From Nephrocerus scutellatus (taxonomy: Eukaryota; Arthropoda; Insecta; Diptera; Pipunculidae), in contig OX352761.1 in assembly GCA_947095585.1 (NCBI GenBank), positions 53,680,019 through 53,744,018 of the forward strand: a stretch of 64,000 nucleotides of DNA, written 5' to 3'. The notes below the pieces were generated by a model. The model saw nothing but the letters and a program-made list of their open reading frames with translations, was not told the DNA's origin and searched no databases. Position numbers and translations under genes: made by a program. Below, one piece after another: positions 44,167 to 57,064 of this stretch (its first letter is position 1; the number at the start of each line of letters is the position of its first letter).

Positions 44167-45805
44167 CATTATCATTATCATTATCATTATCATTATCATT
44201 ATCATTATCATTATCATTATCATTATCATTATCATTATCATTATCATTATCATTATCATTATCATTATCATTATCATTATCATTATCATTATCATTATCA
44301 TTATCATTATCATTATCATTATCATTATCATTATCATTATCATTATCATTATCATTATCATTATCATTATCATTATCATTATCATTATCATTATCATTAT
44401 CATTATCATTATCATTATCATTATCATTATCATTATCATTATCATTATCATTATCATTATCATTATCATTATCATTATCATTATCATTATCATTATCATT
44501 ATCATTATCATTATCATTATCATTATCATTATCATTATCATTATCATTATCATTATCATTATCATTATCATTATCATTATCATTATCATTATCATTATCA
44601 TTATCATTATCATTATCATTATCATTATCATTATCATTATCATTATCATTATCATTATCATTATCATTATCATTATCATTATCATTATCATTATCATTAT
44701 CATTATCATTATCATTATCATTATCATTATCATTATCATTATCATTATCATTATCATTATCATTATCATTATCATTATCATTATCATTATCATTATCATT
44801 ATCATTATCATTATCATTATCATTATCATTATCATTATCATTATCATTATCATTATCATTATCAATATCATTATCATTATCATTATCATTATCATTATCA
44901 TTATCATTATCATTATCATTATCATTATCATTATCATTATCATTATCATTATCATTATCATTATCATTATCATTATCATTATCATTATCATTATCATTAT
45001 CATTATCATTATCATTATCATTATCATTATCATTATCATTATCATTATCATTATCATTATCATTATCATTATCATTATCATTATCATTATCATTATCATT
45101 ATCATTATCATTATCATTATCATTATCATTATCATTATCATTATCATTATCATTATCATTATCATTATCATTATCATTATCATTATCATTATCATTATCA
45201 TTATCATTATCATTATCATTATCATTATCATTATCATTATCATTATCATTATCATTATCATTATCATTATCATTATCATTATCATTATCATTATCATTAT
45301 CATTATCATTATCATTATCATTATCATTATCATTATCATTATCATTATCATTATCATTATCATTATCATTATCATTATCATTATCATTATCATTATCATT
45401 ATCATTATCATTATCATTATCATTATCATTATCATTATCATTATCATTATCATTATCATTATCATTATCATTATCATTATCATTATCATTATCATTATCA
45501 TTATCATTATCATTATCATTATCATTATCATTATCATTATCATTGTCATTGTCATTGTCATTGTCATTGTCATTGTCATTGTCATTGTCATTGTCATTAT
45601 CATTGTCATTGTCATTATCATTGTCATTATCATTATCATTATCATTATCATTATCATTATCATTATCATTATCATTATCATTGTCATTGTCATTGTCATT
45701 GTCATTGTCATTGTCATTATCATTGTCATTGTCATTATCATTGTCATTGTCATTGTCATTATCATTATCATTATCATTATCATTATCATTATCATTATCA
45801 TTATC
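44140..45805 (+). repeat. (CATTAT)n hexamer microsatellite with CATTGT variant blocks
   Basis: About 1.67 kb of CATTAT units. There is a single CAATAT-type interruption near 44864, and a region (45541-45760) in which CATTGT runs alternate with CATTAT in two similar patterns. It continues directly into (ATT)n. Long open frames on both strands across it are artefacts of the three-base periodicity. Confidence 0.95.
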
Positions 45806-47025
<1,220 letters not shown>

Positions 47026-47247
47026 TCCGTGTGGAGTTTCTAGTCTTCCATCAGGCACGTCCCCAGGTGGCGGATAGGGGAATGCCCCAACCGATCTATC
47101 GGAGGGTAGGTGGGAAATAAAATACCACCCGCGGACCAAAACTAGAACACAAACCCAAGCGCGACGGACTCACATTGGGCGGCTTCTTGGTCAGCGTCTG
47201 TCCTCCAGGTTAGGAGCGGCTGCCTACCACCTGGCAGTAGGTCTAAA

Positions 47248-48996
47248 ATGCTAAGGGAAGGACCCCCCGACAGAAAAACCAGCATGGAAGTTCAAGAAGG
47301 AGAAAATATTACGGTGCAGGGATTCGGAACCCCAGTGCCGGCGGCTTTAGGGAGTGCGCAAGCAGGCTCCCAGTCGTCGAGATCCAGCGACTGCAATGTT
47401 ACAACCGTGGCGAACTTGGCGGTGGTAGCAGATATGACTACAAGCAACATGGCGGAGGGGAGCGATAAGCCCTTGGAAAGTGCGGTGTTCGGAAGAAGCA
47501 GCAAAATGCTACGATCACCGAAGAAGATTATGACGCTAAGAACAGTGGGGAGGGATTCCCCATTGCCTACCGTTGAAGCCAGCGATCTACAACCAAAAGA
47601 GAGGGTCGACAAAAAGCGGGGAGTAGTGGCTCCCCCAAATATCAACAGAAGCAATGGACGGACGATAGAGAATACACCAGCACCACTTACCGCCCCCGGA
47701 ATACTCCCCCCTAGAACGGTTTTAACAGAAGATTTTATTGAAAAGGAAGACATCGAACTAAAAAAGTTCATATCAATTCTCTCTAGGATAAAGGCCGCGA
47801 CCAACAGGCAGCGCAACATCGCCATCGACGTTAAAAATGGCTTGTCAGAGCTGGAGGAGGTGGTTAGCGCCATCAACTACTACAGAAGCAAGTGGAAGGC
47901 GGTGGAGCACCAAACCAAGGGACCAACGGAGAGAATCCAACAACGAACTCCTGCATCTACAGGAGGTAAACGGCGGCCTGCTGAAAAACCACAAAAACCT
48001 GTCCTTGAAACTCCGGAACAAACAGGAAGTAATAAGAGGGTGGCCACAAGCCCGGTGGAGGAAAATGGAGGCAAAAAACCCAGGGCGCAAATTCCTACAT
48101 CTGGATGGGAGAGGCAGATGTCGAAGGGCCAAAGAAGAAAACAGAGAATACAGGCTGAGAAACCACAGGCCGATAACGCAGATACACCTTCTGTGCCAGG
48201 CGATGTAGCTCCACCGAGGCCTGGGAATAGGGCCAGAAAAAAACTGCGAAAACCAAGGCTTAAACCAGACGCGCTTCTGATCAAAACGGGAGAGAACAAA
48301 ACATACGCACAGGTACTTAGCGAGATCCGGAACACCGTAAACCCAGAAGAGTCCCAGACACAAATAAAAGCTGTACGACGAACAAGATCAGGTGACGTCC
48401 TCCTGGAATTAGAGCCAGGGAATAACAACAAGGCCAAGTTCTGCGATGCTTTGAGAGACGCTCTTGGAGAAGATGCTACAGTAAGGAACCTGGAACAAAA
48501 AACTACCTTGGTACTTAAAGACCTCGATTGCCTTACTTCAGAAGCCGAAGTAAAGGAGGCAATACAAAGATCCTTGAAAAACTTTAACGTGGATCTTAAA
48601 GTCACACTTAGCAAGACTAACTCCATAGAACAGAAGTTGGCATTCGTGGAGATCGGAGCTCGTGAAGCCTTCGAACTCCTTGAAATAGCTCGATTAAAAA
48701 TAGGATGGGTGTACTGCAGAATACTGCGGAGAAATACAGTTCCGAGATGCTTCGCCTGCTTTGGCTTCGGGCATCACCAGGCCAACTGCAGAGGGCCCGA
48801 TAGAAAGAAACAAGGCATCTGCATCCAATGCGGTGAAAAAGGTCACCTGAAGAAGGACTGTCACTTAGAACCGAAATGTTTCCTTTGTGCGGAGCAGGGA
48901 GTCGATAATAAAAAACTTAAACACGTACCCGGGTCAAGTTCATGCCAAGTTTTCCGGCAGGCCCTTGCCAAAACAAGAAATAGCTCACAAAAATAA
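47248..48996 (+). CDS. ORF1 nucleic-acid-binding Gag-like protein of R1-like element
   Basis: 582 codons; the start ATG at 47248 follows the untranslated leader. The N-terminal half is Pro/Ala/Arg-rich and poorly conserved. A coiled segment lies near residues 170-210. A basic Lys/Arg-rich domain spans 210-350. The C-terminal half has the conserved Gag-like region (YAQVLSEIRN, LLELEPGNNNKAKFCDALRD) and three zinc knuckles near residues 507-570: CFACFGFGHHQANC, CIQCGEKGHLKKDC and a longer C-F-L-C...H...C. It should coat the RNA and aid target-primed insertion. The frame is intact. Its stop overlaps the start of the ORF2 frame (A-TAA-AG). Confidence 0.85.
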   Translation: MLREGPPDRKTSMEVQEGENITVQGFGTPVPAALGSAQAGSQSSRSSDCNVTTVANLAVVADMTTSNMAEGSDKPLESAVFGRSSKMLRSPKKIMTLRTVGRDSPLPTVEASDLQPKERVDKKRGVVAPPNINRSNGRTIENTPAPLTAPGILPPRTVLTEDFIEKEDIELKKFISILSRIKAATNRQRNIAIDVKNGLSELEEVVSAINYYRSKWKAVEHQTKGPTERIQQRTPASTGGKRRPAEKPQKPVLETPEQTGSNKRVATSPVEENGGKKPRAQIPTSGWERQMSKGQRRKQRIQAEKPQADNADTPSVPGDVAPPRPGNRARKKLRKPRLKPDALLIKTGENKTYAQVLSEIRNTVNPEESQTQIKAVRRTRSGDVLLELEPGNNNKAKFCDALRDALGEDATVRNLEQKTTLVLKDLDCLTSEAEVKEAIQRSLKNFNVDLKVTLSKTNSIEQKLAFVEIGAREAFELLEIARLKIGWVYCRILRRNTVPRCFACFGFGHHQANCRGPDRKKQGICIQCGEKGHLKKDCHLEPKCFLCAEQGVDNKKLKHVPGSSSCQVFRQALAKTRNSSQK

Positions 48997-51995
48997 AGGT
49001 TCTCCAGGGGAACCTCCATAGAAGTAGAACAGCGGATGCATTACTCGACCAAATAAAATTATACAATAGTGCAGATGTGCTAATAATCAGTGAGCAATAC
49101 CGGAACAGAAACGAAACCGGATGGTACTCCGATAACCTCGGCACTGCAGCCATCTGGATCCCAAACATGACAATAATAGAGAGCCATGGTACTGAAAACG
49201 GATTTGTATGGGCCAAAATCCACAACATCATATATGTGAGCTGTTATTTTACCCCAAATGAGCCTATAAATGGTTTCAGGGAAAAAATTGACGCACTAGA
49301 GGACAAAGTACGGGAAATGAGCGGTGCCTTTGTTATAGCCGGAGACTTTAACGCGAAAGCGCTGGAGTGGGGCATGAACACAACGAACACAAGAGGCCAG
49401 TATATTCTTGACATGGCAGACAGAATAGGACTTACGGTGATAAACGACGGCGAGGTGTCGACCTTTAGAAGACCAGGATATGCCGAAACGATTCCTGATA
49501 TCACCTTGGTGTCCGACGGGATAACTCAGGATGTCATTGGTTGGAGAGTAATAGAAGAGTATACTGGTAGCGACCACCAATATATAACTTACAGTGTACT
49601 GAAAGGATTAAGACCGACCAACAGAAGCGTAAACCGAACAAAAGGATGGAACGTTGCTAAACTTTCCCAAGACAACCTACTAGCAATTATTGAAGCCGGT
49701 AAAAACCAACTTATGCAACGAACTGGATCGCCCGAAGAACTTGCGAGTGCCACAATGCGACTGGTGAAGCGAGCATGTGACGCGGCCATGCCAAAAAGAA
49801 AAGGCCTAAGTGGAAAAAAAACCGCGGTCTACTGGTGGTCTGATGAAATAGCAAAGCTACGGAAACGATGCCTACATCTCAAACGCTTAGTCACCAGGGC
49901 AAGACGAAGAGATAGGCTTGCGGCAGAACACGAACACGACCAATACCGACTAGCCAGACGTGCACTAAAGATAGAAATTATCAGAAGTAAGCATCGCAAA
50001 TGGGAGGACTTGAAGCGGGAGGTAGATAGAGACCCCTGGGGCCTGGGGTACAAGATTGTTATGCGTAAGCTTGCACCTCAAGGGCCCAGCCCCAAAATGG
50101 AGCCAATAAAAATGTGGCATATTGTAAACTCGCTTTTCCCAATTCAACCAAACAACGGTCGGCCACCTTGTCCCGATAAACCGGAAGAAGTACCTGCTTT
50201 TACCACGAAGGAGTTACAAGACGCCGCCGATTCTCTCCAAAACAATAAAGCAGCGGGTCCAGACATGATACCTGTAGAAGCGCTTAAAGTGATTGCCCGA
50301 CACCAACCAGAAGTTCTACTGAATATGTACAACAGCTGCCTAGCAGAAGGTGTTTTTCCGAAAGCTTGGAAGAACCAGCGACTGGTACTAATCAATAAGA
50401 AGAAAGGGAACCCAAATTCCCCGTCAGCGTACAGACCTTTATGCATGCTCGACACAGCTGGAAAACTACTGGAGCGCCTACTAAAGCCAAGGCTCACAGC
50501 TGCCATCCAAATAGCAGGAGACCTCTCCAGCAAACAGTACGGTTTCAGGAAATCCCGGTCTACTATTGGTGCCGTAGAAGAAGTTGTTAAAGCCTTCCAC
50601 ATAGCAAATCAAGGAAATCACTTCTCGAAAAAAATGGTGCTACTTGCCACATTAGACGTGAAGAATGCCTTCAATTCTGCGAGGTGGACCGACATGCTGT
50701 TGGCATTGACAAACGTGTTTAACACGCCGGACTATCTCCTAAGAATGATGCACAGCTACCTAAGAGACAGAAAATTGATTTTCGAAACCACGGATGGGCT
50801 TTGTAGTAGAGAGGTCACAGGAGGTGCCGCCCAAGGATCTATTCTTGGCCCCGATCTCTGGAATATCACATATGATGGAATTTTACGCATGGAAATGCCC
50901 GACGACACATTCCTTGTAGGATACGCAGACGACATCGCGGCTATAGTAATTGCACGGGACACACATGAAGCTCAGCGCAAGCTTAATCAGGTGATGCGGA
51001 AAACCAGCTCATGGCTAAATGACCATGGTCTGGCCCTTGCGACGGATAAGACGGAATTGGTTTTACTCACCAGGCGACATATGACCACAGAAATAGCATT
51101 CAATGTTGAAAACAAGGCAACGCTCTCCAAACCTGCAATTAAATATCTTGGAGTGCGTTTGGACACGAAATTAACGTTTGGAGAACAAATAAGACACTCC
51201 TCTGAGAAGGCAACCAAAGTCATAATCGCTCTAAGCAGGCTGATGTCGAATATAGGAGGTCCGTCGGCAGTGAAACGGTAACTACTGATGTCGGTTACAA
51301 ATTCAATTCTCCTATATGGATGTGAAATATGGGCCGACAAACTCAAAATAGAGAAATACCGAAAGAAAATGGCAATTGTACAACGCCGAGGTGCACTCAG
51401 GATAACAAGTTCATATAGAACAGTATCGGAGCCGGCCGTTTTGGTCATTGCTGGTGTAATTCCTATCGATCTAATGGCGCAGGAAAAGAAGCTGATATAC
51501 AACACAAAAAGTAGCCTTGGTATCGAAGAAGCAAGGATAGCAGCCAGAGCATATGTCATGCAACGATGGCAGGAAAGATGGCAAGCGGAGAATCGCGGAC
51601 GATGGACGACAAGGCTAATTAAAAACCTTGACGAATGGATTCATAGGGAACATGGTGAAGTTAACTACTTCCTTACCCAGCTCCTGACAGGCCACGGATA
51701 TTTCTGCAAGTATCTACACACAATGCGGAAAATAGAGGACCCATCGTGCATCTACGGTGACTCAGACCGGGACGACGCCGAACACACCTTTTTCGCATGC
51801 GACCATTGGAAACTGGAAAGGGAAGAAGTAGAAAGAAAGACAGAGAATTTAACGCCTGACAATATTGTGACTGTGATGTTATTCCAAAGATCAAACTGGG
51901 AAATGATAGTGAAATACATAACAAAAATACTGCGTTTGAAGAAGTCTGCAATGGATTACCAGCACAGAAGACAACAAAATGAAATAGATAACTAG
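48984..51995 (+). pseudogene. ORF2 endonuclease-reverse transcriptase of R1-like element
   Basis: The frame opens at 48984, overlapping the end of ORF1, without a nearby ATG. Endonuclease: IKVLQGNLHRS, LIISEQYRN (catalytic Glu), AFVIAGDFNAKALEWG, SDHQYI. RT: NKAAGPDMIPVEAL, SAYRPLCMLDTAGK, KQYGFRKSRSTI, LATLDVKNAFNSARW (palm A), GAAQGSILGPDLWNI and VGYADDIAAIV (catalytic YADD). C-terminus: LLYGCEIWAD, RRGALRITSSYRTVSE and a DDAEHTFFACDHW zinc motif. A TAA at 51279 breaks it after SAVKR; the frame then continues to 51995. The neighbouring copy reads S-K-R-R-L-L-M-S here, so this is a single nonsense change. Confidence 0.9.
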
Positions 51996-52159
51996 AAAAG
52001 AAGTAACCTGGAAGGTCATTCACGAGACACCATTCCGATGTAATACGAGAAGTAGTTCCAGAATGGATTAACGTCTGCAAATGGGAGGAGTTTTTAGTCG
52101 GTAGTTCAGAGACGAAAGAGTCCGGCACTACGTGCGTTAAAGAGCATTTTCACCTCCCA

Positions 52160-52394
<235 letters not shown>

Positions 52395-53746
52395 ATCGTG
52401 GACCAGACACAGAAGTTCCGCTATTTTCTGAACTTGAATTGGAGAGAGCTATCTTATCATTGAAGAATAAAAAGGCTCCAGGCCCAGATGGAATACCAAA
52501 TGAAATTTTAAAATTGGTTTATCAACATAATCCCAACCTGCTGCTGACAATGTACAACCTATGTCTGACGAATGGGGTGTTTAGCTCCCGGTGGAAGGTC
52601 GCAAGACTGGTTCTGGTTAGCAAAGGCAAAGGTGACCCTGAGCTTCCATCTGCTTATAGGCCATTGAGTATGCTGGACACAGCGGGCAAGGTTATGGAGA
52701 AATTAATTAGAGCGAGGCTTACAGCGGCGATCCAATCGGCTGGGGACCTCTCACCCAGCCAATATGGCTTCAGGGGGGGACTATCCACAATAGACGCAAT
52801 TCGCGAAGTAACGGAGGCAGTTAGGAGAGCGGAAGACCATAACCACTTTTCGAGACGGATTGTCCTGTTAGTGACGCTTGATGTCAAGAACGCGTTTAAC
52901 ACAGTTATGTGGAGTGATATGCTCGACGCACTAGAGCACCAGTTCCACATCCCAGTATACCTCTTGCGAATCTTGGACGACTATCTGAAAAACCGTAGTC
53001 TGATCTACGATACTGAGGAAGGACAACGAAGGTCGGCAGTCACAGCCGGAGCAGCACAGGGATCGATTCTAGGACCAGACCTTTGGAATGCGTTCTACGA
53101 TAGCTTGTTGCGAACAGAAATGCCCGACGAGACGCACCTGGTTGGTTATGCGGATGATATGGCAGTGCTCGTGGCTGCTCGCGATACTAAACAGGCCCAG
53201 TTGAAACTTAACCAGGTAATGCGAACAGTAGACAACTGGATGACGGTGCACGGATTAGCCCTAGCCCTAAATAAAACGGAGATAGCAATACTCTCAAAAA
53301 AGAGAATCCAACCATCTCTCCCGATGTGGGTAGGGGAGACGGTAATAGAAACTAAGCCAGCAGTTAAATATCTAGGCATAGCAATAGATTCAAAGTTAAG
53401 CTTCTCTGAGCAGATCCGTCGGTCAGCGGATAAGGCTGCGAAAGGTGTTACAGCCCTAAGCAGACTTATGGCAAATGTTGGTGGGCCAAGACCCAGTAAG
53501 CGACGCCTTTTAATGTCAGCGGTTCAATCAGTCCTTCTTTATGGAGCAGAGATTTGGGCAGACTCTATGGACAAGAAGATTTTTCGAAAAAGGCTGTCCC
53601 AAGTGCAAAGGCGAGGGGCCCTACGAATTGCTGCGTCTTATCGCACGGTCTCAGAAGCAGCCATCCTAGTAGTAGCAGGGTGCATCCCCATTCATCTATT
53701 GGCTAAAGAGCGTAAAGCCATATACCTGAGAAAGGCGGAGGTTGGC
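52395..53746 (+). pseudogene. Second R1-like RT fragment, cut by assembly gap
   Basis: Open without a stop from 52395 to the gap. It has ELERAILSLKNKKAPGPDGI, SAYRPLSMLDTAGKVMEKL, SQYGFRGGLSTI, LLVTLDVKNAFNTVMW (palm A), AGAAQGSILGPDLWNAFYDS, VGYADDMAVLV (catalytic), KPAVKYLGIAIDSKLSF, SKRRLLMSAVQSVLLYGAEI and RRGALRIAASYRTVSEAAIL. It is a different family member from 47026-52192, judging by residue differences throughout. The endonuclease is missing (5' truncation at the microsatellite). The 3' end is hidden in the N gap, so the domain boundary and any lesions there are unknown. Confidence 0.85.
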
Positions 53747-53946
53747 NNNNNNNNNNNNNNNNNNNNNNNNNNNNNNNNNNNNNNNNNNNNNNNNNNNNNN
53801 NNNNNNNNNNNNNNNNNNNNNNNNNNNNNNNNNNNNNNNNNNNNNNNNNNNNNNNNNNNNNNNNNNNNNNNNNNNNNNNNNNNNNNNNNNNNNNNNNNNN
53901 NNNNNNNNNNNNNNNNNNNNNNNNNNNNNNNNNNNNNNNNNNNNNN
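53747..53946. other. Assembly gap (200 N)
   Basis: Exactly 200 N between the R1-like RT fragment and the CsRn1-like leader. The round size suggests an arbitrary gap length, so true content and distance are unknown. Confidence 0.99.
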
Positions 53947-54017
53947 AAAAATAACGGTTGAGAATCGTCCGTTTCTTTCACCTCGTGTCGGTTTCGTTGT
54001 CACGTACATAATTCAAT

Positions 54018-54640
54018 ATGGATGAAGAAAAAAGTAGTAAAGATAAATTTGTACCAAAATCTTCAGTCGACCCTCCCTCAGTTGAATCTTCTCGAATAAA
54101 ACCACTTCCCGTTTGGCCAAATAATCCGACAGTTTGGTTCGCACAGGCGTAGGCTCAGTTTAGCATATTTAACATTACAGCGGATTCAACAAAGTATTCA
54201 CATGGCATTGCCAACAGACATATGTGAATCGGTGAATCCACCAAAAACCGAAAAATATATAAAGTTGAAATCCTCTCTAACAGCTCGACATGCTCTCTCC
54301 ACTGAGCGATGCCTCGAAAAACTACTAGAAAAGGCGGAAATTGGTAATCGGAAACCCAGTAAAGTCTATTTCTCAATGAAGACCCTCGCAGGGGAATCAT
54401 TTGACAATAAACTAGTTCGAACATTGTGGTTTCGCAAACTCGCACAAGTAATCTATGTCGCTCTTACTGCAATGGGAGATAAACCCATAGAAGAACTACT
54501 ACAAGTAGCTGACAAAATTTTTGAGGTAACGTTACATATGTGGCAACAATTTCTCCTTCAAAATCAACAACATCCGGCATAAACCCAGAATGTTAGAAGC
54601 AGTAGCTACGATAAAACAACTCGGTGAACGACTAATCAAG
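54018..54640 (+). pseudogene. Gag of CsRn1-like element
   Basis: The first codons are ATG GAT GAA GAA at 54018. The frame reads to SVESSRIKPLPVWPNNPTVW and W-F-A-Q-A, then a stop (TAG at 54150). It shifts and continues in the 54202-54582 frame: ALPTDICESVNPP, KYIKLKSSLTARHALST, LEKLLEKAEIGNRKPSKVYF, LVRTLWFRKLAQVIYVAL. This is the conserved Gag core of this clade (the F-x-x-Q-F-x-x-x-x-I-T-x-x-x-T-K-Y segment is present but frameshifted). Dead copy. Confidence 0.8.
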
Positions 54641-55370
54641 CGTCGAATCAATGTTGGCGCGATTCAACACGAGTCGTAGTCGCTCACTTAGTTCTGATTT
54701 CCGACAAAGAAACTCGTATCAAAGGCCAAGAAGTAGCAGCAGAAATCGTTTAAACACTAATGGTTTCTGTTATTTCCACCATAGATTTGGAAGTGCTGCA
54801 AAAAATGCTACAAACCGTGCACTTTCCATGAAAATAAACAGGAATCAACAATCAAGAAAAATCAAATTTCCAAAAAAAAAAAAAAAAAGAATAAATCCGA
54901 TAGCAAGCGCGGCTAGTAATCGGATACAACTTAATAGCCGCCTATTTCTTACCGACTTAAACAACCACTTACAGTTCCTTGTAGACACTGGTACGGATAT
55001 TTCGGTACTTCCCATAAAATATTTTCCATATAACGCATCCCAAATAAACCAAGAACTAGTTCTTGCCGCAGCAAATGGTTCAGTGATAAAGACATATGGA
55101 ACCAAATTGCTAAACGTAAACATAGGTTTACGCCGGCAATTCCCACATGTTTTCACAATAGCGTCAGTCGACAGACTGACCGACCTACCGATCATCGGTG
55201 CTGATTTTTTATCAAAATATGGACTCCTAGTCGATCTCCGAGGAAGGCGCCTTTTAGATTCAAATACGAACTTAGCAGTAAACGCAATAACGGCAAAGGT
55301 CAAAACGCCTACACCGGTACATCCATTTGCTAAAAATGGATACGATTCTATTTTAAAGAAGTTAACATAA
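54641..55370 (+). pseudogene. NC region and protease of CsRn1-like element
   Basis: The 54651-55370 frame (239 codons) has an NC region reading FCYFHHRFGSAAKNATNR. It corresponds to the C-Y-x-H-x-x-F-G-x-x-A-x-x-C-x-x-P-C pattern of CsRn1-type Gags, but the last two cysteines are lost. A run of 16 A near 54873 lies between it and the protease. The protease has RLFLTDL, FLVDTGTDISVLP (active D-T-G), ELVLAAANGSVIKTYG and LPIIGADFLSKYGLLVD, with the flap and the ILGADF-like element intact. The frame ends before RT. Confidence 0.8.
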
Positions 55371-55690
55371 AACTGCGCTAACAGAGTTCGAACTGGGCAT
55401 ATGCCGACCGTCATCTTCCGCGGCGTCATCACCATTACATATGGTGAGAAAAAAGGACAGTCCAGATTGGCGCCCATGTGGAGATTATCGAATGCTTAAC
55501 GCGGTAACTACACCGGATCGGTACCCAATCCCCATATTCAAAACTTTCCTATGCACCTAAACGGATGCAACATTTTTTCAAAAATCGATTTATTGAGAGC
55601 GTATCATCTCATACTAATCGCGTTCGAAGACGTGTATAAAACGGCTATAACTACCCCGTTCGGGTTGTAATGAGTAAAATCCTGTATTGG
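55371..55690 (+). pseudogene. RT trace of CsRn1-like element
   Basis: Only the fingers and palm A of RT survive in shifted frames: [24 protein letters not shown] residues near 55465-55530, IFSKIDLLRAYHLI (palm A Asp) near 55572, and KTAITTPFGL near 55640. The catalytic Y-x-D-D part and RNase H are deleted; integrase follows immediately. This internal deletion is probably over 1 kb relative to an intact element. Confidence 0.7.
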
Positions 55691-56600
55691 CTGCCAAAAA
55701 AGCAAAATTTATAAACATACGAAGTCCGAACCCGGACTATTTAAGCTCCCGTTTCAACGGTTCGAGCACTTACACATTGATATAGTAGGACCATTACCAC
55801 CGTCCGAAGGTTACGTTTATGTACTCACGATCGTCGATCGTTTCACTCGTTGGCCAGAGGCTTACCCTATCAAAGAAAACACAGCTGCCACAATTGCCAA
55901 GACATTTGTCGAGCAGTATGTGTCAAGATTTGGGATACCGCTCGAAATAACCACAGACCAAGGCAGTCCTTTCGAATCCAAGCTTTTTTTCGAACTCACG
56001 TGCTTATTAGGTACTCATAGAATTCGTACCACTGCCTATCACCCGCAGGCAAACGGCATGGTCGAACGTTTTCACAGACAGCTAAAAGCTTCGCTCAAAG
56101 CTCGAGGAAACACAATTAAGTGGAGTACAGAGCTCTCGATCGTCTTACTAGGAATACGAGCCGCAATTAAGGACGAGCTAAAATGCTCTCCGGTGTATGG
56201 TCAAGCCCTCAGACTGCCAGGAGAGTTTTTCGAGACCAACTCTAAGAAGAGTTGCGATCCTCATGAATATGTAGAACGGCTACGCGCTGCAATGCAAAAT
56301 ATTATCCCTACGGATACTCGTAAATCAAAACAGCCCATTTTTGTACCGAAAGGTTTAGACAAATGCGAGTATGTATTCGTTCGTATTGACAAAGTACGAA
56401 CAGGTTTAACAGCCCCGTATGAAGGCCCATTTAAAATTATTCGTCGCTTGCGCAAGCAATTCATTCTCGAAATGAAAGGTAAGAATGTAAACGTGTCTAT
56501 CGACAGACTTAAGCCAGCTTATGGTATATCAACTGAACCAAACACAACCACTAATAAACCAACTTCCAAAAAATCCGTAAAGTTCCTAAACATACCTTAA
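55690..56600 (+). pseudogene. Integrase of CsRn1-like element
   Basis: The frame starts before 55740 with FKLPFQRFEHLHIDIVGPLPP (first catalytic Asp in H-I-D-I-V-G) and LTIVDRFTRWPEAYPI. It continues through the 55920-56600 open frame: RFGIPLEITTDQGSPFESKL (second Asp), TTAYHPQANGMVERFHRQLK (catalytic Glu), LGIRAAIKDELKCSP and LRLPGEFF. The C-terminal GPY/F-like part is TAPYEGPFKIIRRLRKQFIL. The N-terminal zinc domain is missing. The stop at 56598 precedes a purine tract and the 3' LTR. Residues look well conserved, so selection ended recently. Confidence 0.85.
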
Positions 56601-56640
56601 ACCCAATTTATTCGGGGGAAAACTTCTTGAAGGGGGGTGA

Positions 56641-57064
56641 TGTAGCGGACGCAACATACCGACCAGTATGTTGTGTAGCGCAACATAAAAGAAGACCGGT
56701 TCGTTCACACACGTACAAACAAAAAACAAATAAATTCTCCCCGACGCAACCGCAGCAGCAGCACGATGAGAAAGCAACAGCCACTCACTGGTTCTCCGAT
56801 ACGCAGTGGCAGCGGACGTGTTGTCGGCAAACAATTTTATAGCACATCATATTGTAAAAAAAACCAGTTTATTGAATTTTGTAAATTATTATCAAAGATT
56901 ATCAAAGTCCCAAAGATTGTTTTAAATTCGCCACAAATTAGATTAAGTTGATATTAACGTGGACTATTAGAGTTAAATAAATTAAATTTCATGTACAAAA
57001 AGGCAATACATAGTGTTTTTCGTTCTAAACAAAATGGCTGGTCGGTGCTCCACCAACCAGCACA
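56641..57064 (+). repeat. 3' LTR of CsRn1-like element (424 bp)
   Basis: Begins TGTAGCGGACGCAAC after AGGGGGGTGA and ends AACCAGCACA. It carries ACGCAACATACCGACCAG and an inverted TATGTTGTGTAGCGCAAC near its start. Matches the truncated 5' copy at 43258-43549. Copy B resumes at 57065. Confidence 0.9.

Noticed and set aside
47292..48626. Long minus-strand frames under the R1-like ORF1
   Set aside because: Antisense shadows of a GC-richer real coding region with zinc-knuckle motifs on the plus strand.
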